Positions 5,738-10,563 of a stretch of 10,563 bases of DNA are shown here, in pieces (position 1 is the stretch's first letter; the number at the start of each line of letters is the position of its first letter). Source of the DNA: Nitrospinae bacterium CG22_combo_CG10-13_8_21_14_all_47_10 (GTDB taxonomy: Bacteria; Nitrospinota; Nitrospinia; Nitrospinales; VA-1); assembly GCA_002786505.1 (NCBI GenBank), contig PCTK01000027.1:1-10563 (forward strand), in the 5' to 3' direction. The notes beneath the pieces were generated by a model. That model was given only the letters and a program-made list of their open reading frames with translations, searched no databases and was not told where the DNA came from. The position numbers and the translations under genes were made by a program.

Positions 5738-6241
5738 TTAAAGAGCGTTGGCAGAGGAGTCAGGATTTGACTCTCCGCTAAACAAGTCGATCACCATTAA
5801 TGCCACACCAATGGTTATACAAGAATCTGCAATATTAAAAGCCGGAAAGTGATACCCCTTAATAAAAAAATCAACAAAGTCGATCACCTCACCGTGGAGG
5901 CTTCTATCAATAAGGTTACCAATAGCCCCACTAAAAATCAAAATCAAACCCGTTTGCACCATTTTTTTTTCTTTGGGTGTCTGGTGAAATATTACGAGGA
6001 TCGCCATAATTGCAATGGCAGATATGGTTACGAACATCAGAGCTTTATATTCGGACTGTTCGCTTGCAAACAACCCAAACGCTACCCCTGAATTTCGAAT
6101 ATGGGTCAGATTAAAAAAATCTTCGATTACTTTCACCGAATAATTGAGTGGAATATGAAGGGAAACCATCAGTTTGGTGTACTGGTCCACCACCACCAGG
6201 ATTCCGGACATGGAAAATAGCACTAAGTATTTATTTCTCAA
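5738..6241 (-). CDS. lspA: Lipoprotein signal peptidase (signal peptidase II), 167 aa
   Basis: LspA is an aspartyl protease of the inner membrane. It removes the signal peptide of diacylated prolipoproteins before the lipobox Cys. Four hydrophobic segments are visible: near residues 5-18, 67-85, 97-110 and 137-153. Motifs include VDQYTK after the first segment, IRNSGVAFGLF near 48-58, GNLIDR near 108-113, EVIDF with catalytic Asp121, and FPAFNIADS with catalytic Asp139. I place the start at TTG (6239-6241): AGGAG lies 10 nt upstream inside the end of ileS, and the protein then begins RNKYLVLF as usual for the family. Another TTG at 6250 sits only 1 nt from that site, and a third at 6289 would overlap ileS by 43 bp with no ribosome site. 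The gene is coupled to ileS, a very common ileS-lspA pairing. Confidence 0.95.
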   Translation of the reverse strand: MRNKYLVLFSMSGILVVVDQYTKLMVSLHIPLNYSVKVIEDFFNLTHIRNSGVAFGLFASEQSEYKALMFVTISAIAIMAILVIFHQTPKEKKMVQTGLILIFSGAIGNLIDRSLHGEVIDFVDFFIKGYHFPAFNIADSCITIGVALMVIDLFSGESNPDSSANAL

Positions 6242-6246
6242 GCCTA

Positions 6247-9042
6247 TCAAGCTCCTGCCGCTTGCAGGTGGTTCTCGCAACGCAGGCAAATATCCGCATT
6301 AAATTTTCCTGCTTCCGTATCAGGCTTAAAGTAATGCCAGCAACGTTCACACTTTACTCCCGGATGCATTTTTGAAAAAACTTTTAGCCCCTTCAAGGAA
6401 TCACTCACAAAGACATTCCCCTCCGCGTCAAGTTTATCGACCAATTCCACCCCAGAGACAATAAAAATGTACTTCAGTTCATCAGCAAAACTTGCAACAA
6501 TCTCCCGGTATTTAGCAGGCAACTCCAGTTTAATAATGGCGTCCAGAGAATGGCCAATTACTTTCTCCCTTCGACTGATTTCCAGAGCCCTGCTCACCTC
6601 CCCTTTCAAATTAACAAGAAATTCCCATTTTTTAACAAAAGATTCATCAAAACTCACGTTCTCTGGTTTTGGAAACTGGCAAAGATGAACGCTTTCTTCT
6701 TCCACGGTTTTCCGGGGAAGGTAGGACCAGACTTCTTCAGAGGTGAAGCTTAGAATGGGTGCCATCAAACGTACCATTCCCGTGACAAGTATATGCAGAG
6801 CGGTTTGGCCAGAGCGTCTTCCATGCGATTTAACCGGGTAAGTGTATAGCCTGTCTTTAATAATATCCAGATAGAATGCGCTCAATTCGACGATGCAAAA
6901 GTTTGAGAAGGAATGATAAAACACATGGAACTCATAATTCCCATAGGCGGTTAATATTTTATCCTGCAAAATGTTGAAGCGATAAACAATATACCGGTCC
7001 AACTCGAGCATTTCATCAACGGGCACCGGGTCCTTCTGACAATCAAAGTCATGCAGGTTCCCCAACAAATACCGGAAAGTATTGCGGATTTTCCTATACG
7101 ATTCCGTCAAGCGCTTTAAAATCTCATTGGAAATGCGAATGTCCTCACGGTAGTTTTCCGAGGCGACCCAAAGGCGGAGTATTTCCGCACCATACTGTTC
7201 AATAATTTTTTCCGGAGCAATCACATTGCCGGCAGACTTGGACATTTTTTTACCCTTACCGTCCACCACATACCCATGTGTCAGCACCGATTTATAAGGT
7301 TCTTGCCCTCTTGTCCCGATGGATTCCAGCAAGGAACTGTGAAACCATCCCCGATGCTGGTCACTGCCTTCAAGGTAAAGGTCCGTTGGCCAATGCAGAT
7401 CCGGGTTGTTCTCGATAACCGCTACATGGCTGACACCAGAATCAAACCAGACATCAAGAATATCGTTCTCTTTGGAGAACTCTTTTCCACCACAATGACA
7501 GACCGTTCCTTCCGGCAGAAGTTTTTCGGTATCAAACCAGAAGTCGGCACCGTGCTCCTCCACCCCTTCGGCAATTTTCTGAAACAACTCGCTGGAATTT
7601 ACAAACTCCCCACAATCGTTACAGGTAAATAATGTGATTGGAACTCCCCAAGCCCTTTGCCGGGAAACACACCAGTCGGGCCGTTTTTCAACCATGCTGT
7701 ATATCCGCTCCCGGCCCCACTCAGGAATCCACTTGGTGCGGTCAATACCAGCCAGGGCTTTTTCACGTAGATTATTTTTATCCATTGAAATGAACCACTG
7801 GTTCGTTGCCCGGAAGATAATGGGCTGACGACAGCGCCAGCAATGTGGATAGGAATGTGTGATATCTTTATGGAGGATTAAAAAACCATCCTGCCTGAGC
7901 TTTTCAATGATCTCCGGGTTGGCCTTCCTGACAAACATCCCGCCAAAATGTTCCACCTCCGGGACAAAAACTCCGGCATTGTCCACCGGGTTATAAGGCT
8001 CCAGCCCATATTTCAATCCGACAATATAATCATCCTGCCCGTGCCCTGGCGCAGTATGAACACAACCTGTGCCTTGCTCCAGAGTAACGTGATCACCCAG
8101 GATGACTTTCGACTCCCGATTTATAAAAGGATGACGGCAAACCGTGTTTTCCCAGTCCGCGCCCTTGCAAGAGCCCAGAATTTTATAATCCGTCAGTCCC
8201 CATTCCGACACCAGATTGGATAGACGGTCTTCCGCCACAATATAGGTTTCGTCTCCATGGCTAATTGCCAGGTAAGTGAACTCGGGATGCAAACAGATTG
8301 CCAGATTAGCCGGAAGGGTCCAGGGGGTTGTCGTCCAAATTACCATAAAAAGATTTTCCGGGTTCACCCCTTCCATACTTTTAGGGACTGCCGACTCAAC
8401 GGGAAATTTGACATAAATCGATGGCGAGGTGTGGTCAGCATACTCAACTTCGGCTTCTGCCAACGCCGTCTGGCAGGAAGTACACCAATGAACCGGTTTC
8501 AAACCTTTATAGACCAATCCATTTTCGACGAACTTGCCAAATTCCCGCACAATGGTCGCTTCGTAGGAATAGTCCATTGTCAGATAAGGGTTCTCCCAAT
8601 CAGCGAGCACGCCCAACCTTTTAAACTCCTCCTTTTGAATATCGACAAACTCCCGCGCGTAAATCCTGCATTGTTTGCGGATCTCTGACTTTTCCAGGCT
8701 CAGTTTATTTTCTTTAAGTTTTTTGCCTACCTGATGCTCAATGGGTAAGCCATGACAATCCCATCCAGGTATAAATCCTGAATCAAACCCCTTCATAGTC
8801 ATGATTTTGACAATAAAATCCTTCAGGAGTTTATTTAAGGCATGGCCCATATGGATATGGCCATTGGCATAAGGCGGCCCATCGTGAAAAACAAATTGAG
8901 GTTTGCCTTTGGCGGACTGGCGGATTTTTTTATAAAGCCCTTCCTTTTCCCAAAGAGCAAGAATTTCAGGCTCACGCTGGGTCAAACTGGCTTTCATGGG
9001 GAAATCCGTGATCGGTAAATTAAGTGTGTCTTTCATTTCCAT
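6247..9042 (-). CDS. ileS: Isoleucyl-tRNA synthetase, 931 aa
   Basis: This class Ia aminoacyl-tRNA synthetase charges tRNA-Ile in the cytoplasm. Length matches typical bacterial IleS (about 930-940 aa). The HIGH motif is HMGH at residues 64-67 after PPYANG, followed by the WDCHGLPIE segment. An editing (CP1) domain with WTTTPWTLPANLA and GTGCVHTAPGHGQDDY removes misactivated valine. Then come the SRQRAWGVPI motif, a CNDC/CHC metal-binding insert, DVWFDSG, EGSDQHRGWFHSSL and KMSKS at 599-603. The anticodon-binding helices follow, then a C-terminal zinc finger with Cys898, Cys901, Cys919 and Cys922, so it is the bacterial zinc-tail form. It begins ATG-GAA-ATG 19 bp after the trpS stop without a close Shine-Dalgarno, suggesting coupling to trpS translation. 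The second ATG is a possible start. It runs into lspA. Confidence 0.98.
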   Translation of the reverse strand: MEMKDTLNLPITDFPMKASLTQREPEILALWEKEGLYKKIRQSAKGKPQFVFHDGPPYANGHIHMGHALNKLLKDFIVKIMTMKGFDSGFIPGWDCHGLPIEHQVGKKLKENKLSLEKSEIRKQCRIYAREFVDIQKEEFKRLGVLADWENPYLTMDYSYEATIVREFGKFVENGLVYKGLKPVHWCTSCQTALAEAEVEYADHTSPSIYVKFPVESAVPKSMEGVNPENLFMVIWTTTPWTLPANLAICLHPEFTYLAISHGDETYIVAEDRLSNLVSEWGLTDYKILGSCKGADWENTVCRHPFINRESKVILGDHVTLEQGTGCVHTAPGHGQDDYIVGLKYGLEPYNPVDNAGVFVPEVEHFGGMFVRKANPEIIEKLRQDGFLILHKDITHSYPHCWRCRQPIIFRATNQWFISMDKNNLREKALAGIDRTKWIPEWGRERIYSMVEKRPDWCVSRQRAWGVPITLFTCNDCGEFVNSSELFQKIAEGVEEHGADFWFDTEKLLPEGTVCHCGGKEFSKENDILDVWFDSGVSHVAVIENNPDLHWPTDLYLEGSDQHRGWFHSSLLESIGTRGQEPYKSVLTHGYVVDGKGKKMSKSAGNVIAPEKIIEQYGAEILRLWVASENYREDIRISNEILKRLTESYRKIRNTFRYLLGNLHDFDCQKDPVPVDEMLELDRYIVYRFNILQDKILTAYGNYEFHVFYHSFSNFCIVELSAFYLDIIKDRLYTYPVKSHGRRSGQTALHILVTGMVRLMAPILSFTSEEVWSYLPRKTVEEESVHLCQFPKPENVSFDESFVKKWEFLVNLKGEVSRALEISRREKVIGHSLDAIIKLELPAKYREIVASFADELKYIFIVSGVELVDKLDAEGNVFVSDSLKGLKVFSKMHPGVKCERCWHYFKPDTEAGKFNADICLRCENHLQAAGA

Positions 9043-9061
9043 AAGATTTAAATAAAAGCTC

Positions 9062-10048
9062 CTACTTCAATTTCATCGCTTGTTTGGCCAGCTCCAAGGT
9101 TGACTTGGCTACAGCCTGGGCTTTCAGAGTACCTTCTCGCAAGATCTCTTTCACCTCATCGGGCCGGGTGAGAATATCCTGCCTTTTTTCCATCATCGGC
9201 CTCATACCCTCAAGCATGGTTTGTGAAAGCATCTTTTTGCAGTCTCCACAGCCTATCTTTGCAGTCCTGCAATCGACTGCGATTTCATCTTGCAGGGCCT
9301 TTGGCGAATAGATTTTATGAAACGGATACAGGTTGCATACATCGGGGTTACCGGGATCGTCGCGTCGGGCACGGGCGGGATCTGTAAGCATGGACTGAAC
9401 TTTTTTGCTGACCTCCTTTTCGTTATCTGAAAGGAAAATGGCATTATTATAGGATTTGCTCATTTTTCGCCCATCCACACCATTTAACTTGGGGACGTCA
9501 GAAATTTTCGCGCCGGGTTCGATGAAGACCTTTTTATAAAGCTTGTTAAATCGGCGGACGATTTCACGCGATAGCTCAAGGTGTGGTGCCTGGTCTATGC
9601 CAACCGGCACGAAATCGGCTTTATACAAAACGATGTCCGCAGTTTGCAAAACGGGATAGCCTAAAAACCCATAAGAATTCATTTCCACGTTTTTAACTTC
9701 ATCCTGTTTTTCCTTGTAGGTCGGGTTCCGTTCCAGCCAGGGAACAGGAACAATCATGGATAAAATCAGGTGGAGTTCCGCATGTTCAGGAATTTCAGAT
9801 TGGAGAAACATTGTGCATTTTTCGGGGTCCAGTCCAGCACTCAACCAGTCTATTGCAACTTCAAAGGAAAAGTCCTTTATGCGCCCTGGGCCTTCATAAA
9901 GAGAGCTGAGCGCATGCCAGTCGGCGATAAAATAAAAGCACTCATACTCATCCTGAAGACTCACCCAGTTTTTCAACGCTCCGAAATAGTTACCCAGATG
10001 CAGTTTTCCCGAAGGCTGCATTCCGCTTAAAATTCTTTTAGCTTTCAT
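9062..10048 (-). CDS. trpS: Tryptophanyl-tRNA synthetase, 328 aa
   Basis: This class Ic synthetase charges tRNA-Trp as a cytoplasmic dimer. It opens with RILSGMQPSGKLHLGNYFGA, which carries the HIGH-equivalent HLGN at residues 17-20. Later come FYFIADWHALSS, the LGYPVLQTADIVLY and VPVGIDQAPHLELSREI substrate-pocket segments, and KMSKS at 195-199 within GRKMSKSYNN. A short Cys pair (GCGDCKKML) follows in the C-terminal part. Length matches bacterial TrpS (about 330 aa). ATG at 10046-10048 is preferred because the family begins just before RILSGMQP. A TTG at 10075 would add nine residues and overlap the upstream protease gene by 8 bp. With this start the gap to the M50 gene is 19 bp, consistent with one transcript. 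No attenuation leader is seen, although the operon start is off the window. Confidence 0.97.
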   Translation of the reverse strand: MKAKRILSGMQPSGKLHLGNYFGALKNWVSLQDEYECFYFIADWHALSSLYEGPGRIKDFSFEVAIDWLSAGLDPEKCTMFLQSEIPEHAELHLILSMIVPVPWLERNPTYKEKQDEVKNVEMNSYGFLGYPVLQTADIVLYKADFVPVGIDQAPHLELSREIVRRFNKLYKKVFIEPGAKISDVPKLNGVDGRKMSKSYNNAIFLSDNEKEVSKKVQSMLTDPARARRDDPGNPDVCNLYPFHKIYSPKALQDEIAVDCRTAKIGCGDCKKMLSQTMLEGMRPMMEKRQDILTRPDEVKEILREGTLKAQAVAKSTLELAKQAMKLK

Positions 10049-10067
10049 CGACAACAATCCATCCGAA

Positions 10068-10563
10068 TCAGGCAAAACTCGCCTTTAAAACTTGAATAAT
10101 CATAGGAAACGTTTCCTGGCTCAGGAATAACACCGAATAATTGATTGGTAACATTAAAATTGTTCCGAGGATCCTCGTGTCGACAAAATGATCCATCAGA
10201 AAAACCCCTAATATCAGAAATGCTCCGAAACGATCCAGGTCGGTCAGTTTATCAGCAACTTCATGAGAAACTAACCCTTTAAGAACGCTGGATCCATCCA
10301 AGGGGAAAATAGGCAACATATTGAAGATCGCCAAAGCAACATTGATCCATATACCATATGCTAAAATGACAAATAAATAAGTAAACTCAGGGGATATCAA
10401 CCGGATAAAAAAACTGCAAACCACCGCCATCGCCACATTTGACAAAGGCCCCGCGATCGCGACAAACATCATATCCTTGCGTGGATTTTCAAAATTGCGC
10501 CAATCCACCGGAACCGGTTTCGCCCAGCCAAATCCAACAAAATAGAAAAAAAGCACCCCAAGA
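10068..10563 (-). CDS. Site-2 protease-like M50 zinc metallopeptidase, C-terminal part (start outside window)
   Basis: This is an intramembrane zinc metalloprotease of the M50 (SpoIVFB/site-2 protease) family, which cuts membrane proteins within the bilayer, often to release regulators. The frame is open past the right edge, so the N-terminal HExxH zinc motif is not visible. What is seen is diagnostic: GFGWAKPVPVDWRNFENPRKD, then VAIAGPLSNVAMAVV (a membrane helix with the AGPLSN motif), another hydrophobic stretch around AYGIWINVALAIFNMLPIFPLDG with the third zinc ligand Asp in PLDG, then SSVLKGL and two further hydrophobic segments to the C-terminus. There is no PDZ domain in this part, so it looks like the compact M50 type rather than RseP. 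It is the most upstream gene of the minus-strand operon seen here; its stop is 19 bp before the trpS ATG. Substrate unknown. Confidence 0.93.
   Translation of the reverse strand, partial: LGVLFFYFVGFGWAKPVPVDWRNFENPRKDMMFVAIAGPLSNVAMAVVCSFFIRLISPEFTYLFVILAYGIWINVALAIFNMLPIFPLDGSSVLKGLVSHEVADKLTDLDRFGAFLILGVFLMDHFVDTRILGTILMLPINYSVLFLSQETFPMIIQVLKASFA

Noticed and set aside
6242..6289. lspA beginning at TTG 6289, overlapping ileS by 43 bp
   Set aside because: No ribosome site, and the added residues are not part of the usual LspA N-terminus; the TTG at 6241 has AGGAG at 10 nt.
7276..8688. Several open frames of 60-145 codons on the plus strand opposite ileS
   Set aside because: They are antisense to a full-length, motif-complete ileS, encode no recognisable domains and have compositions expected of shadow frames.
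1..10563. CRISPR arrays, tRNA/rRNA genes, insertion sequences, phage or toxin-antitoxin modules
   Set aside because: I looked for regularly spaced repeats, transposase motifs, terminal inverted repeats and tRNA-like cloverleaf signals and saw none; gaps are too short and the genes are housekeeping.

Overview
This window holds ordinary chromosomal housekeeping and central-metabolism genes from a bacterium of moderate-to-low GC. I see no phage, transposon, CRISPR, tRNA or rRNA signature, and coding density is very high: the longest gene-free stretch is about 190 bp. Three things suggest a non-photosynthetic, possibly chemolithotrophic Gram-negative lineage: a bacterial-type sucrose synthase, a hexameric NADP-type glutamate dehydrogenase, and an M50 protease-trpS-ileS-lspA cluster. 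Nitrospinota or a deltaproteobacterium-like group would fit, but this is a gestalt judgement and not a proven assignment.

Layout. Bases 1-1593 (+) encode the C-terminal two thirds of sucrose synthase; its beginning lies left of the window. A small orphan acidic protein (1614-1919, -) converges on it and diverges from gdhA (2043-3395, +). The 123-bp spacer between the orphan and gdhA carries a perfect 18-bp palindrome. gdhA is followed 69 bp later by yajQ (3465-3968, +). A DJ-1/PfpI-fold protein that has lost its catalytic Cys and Glu lies opposite (4024-4581, -). Next come a compact cold-shock protein gene with its own promoter and a very tight intrinsic terminator (4774-4992, +) and a small ABM-family monooxygenase-like gene (5069-5377, +).

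From 5386 to the right edge all genes are on the minus strand and probably form one operon. In transcription order these are a site-2-protease-like M50 membrane peptidase (its start is off the right edge), trpS, ileS, lspA and a small hypothetical protein. Gaps or overlaps of 25 bp or less join them.

How the genes work together. Sucrose synthase interconverts sucrose and nucleotide-sugar plus fructose, so it touches glycogen or compatible-solute metabolism. GdhA assimilates ammonium into glutamate. The minus-strand operon combines tRNA charging (Trp, Ile) with two membrane proteases, LspA for lipoprotein maturation and M50 for intramembrane proteolysis. Several translation starts are non-ATG: GTG for the DJ-1 homologue and the ABM gene, and TTG probably for lspA. 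Shine-Dalgarno spacing decided these starts.

I found no convincing new multi-gene system. The best leads are the doubly substituted DJ-1 homologue, the altered nucleotide-specificity positions in sucrose synthase, and the palindrome between the orphan gene and gdhA.
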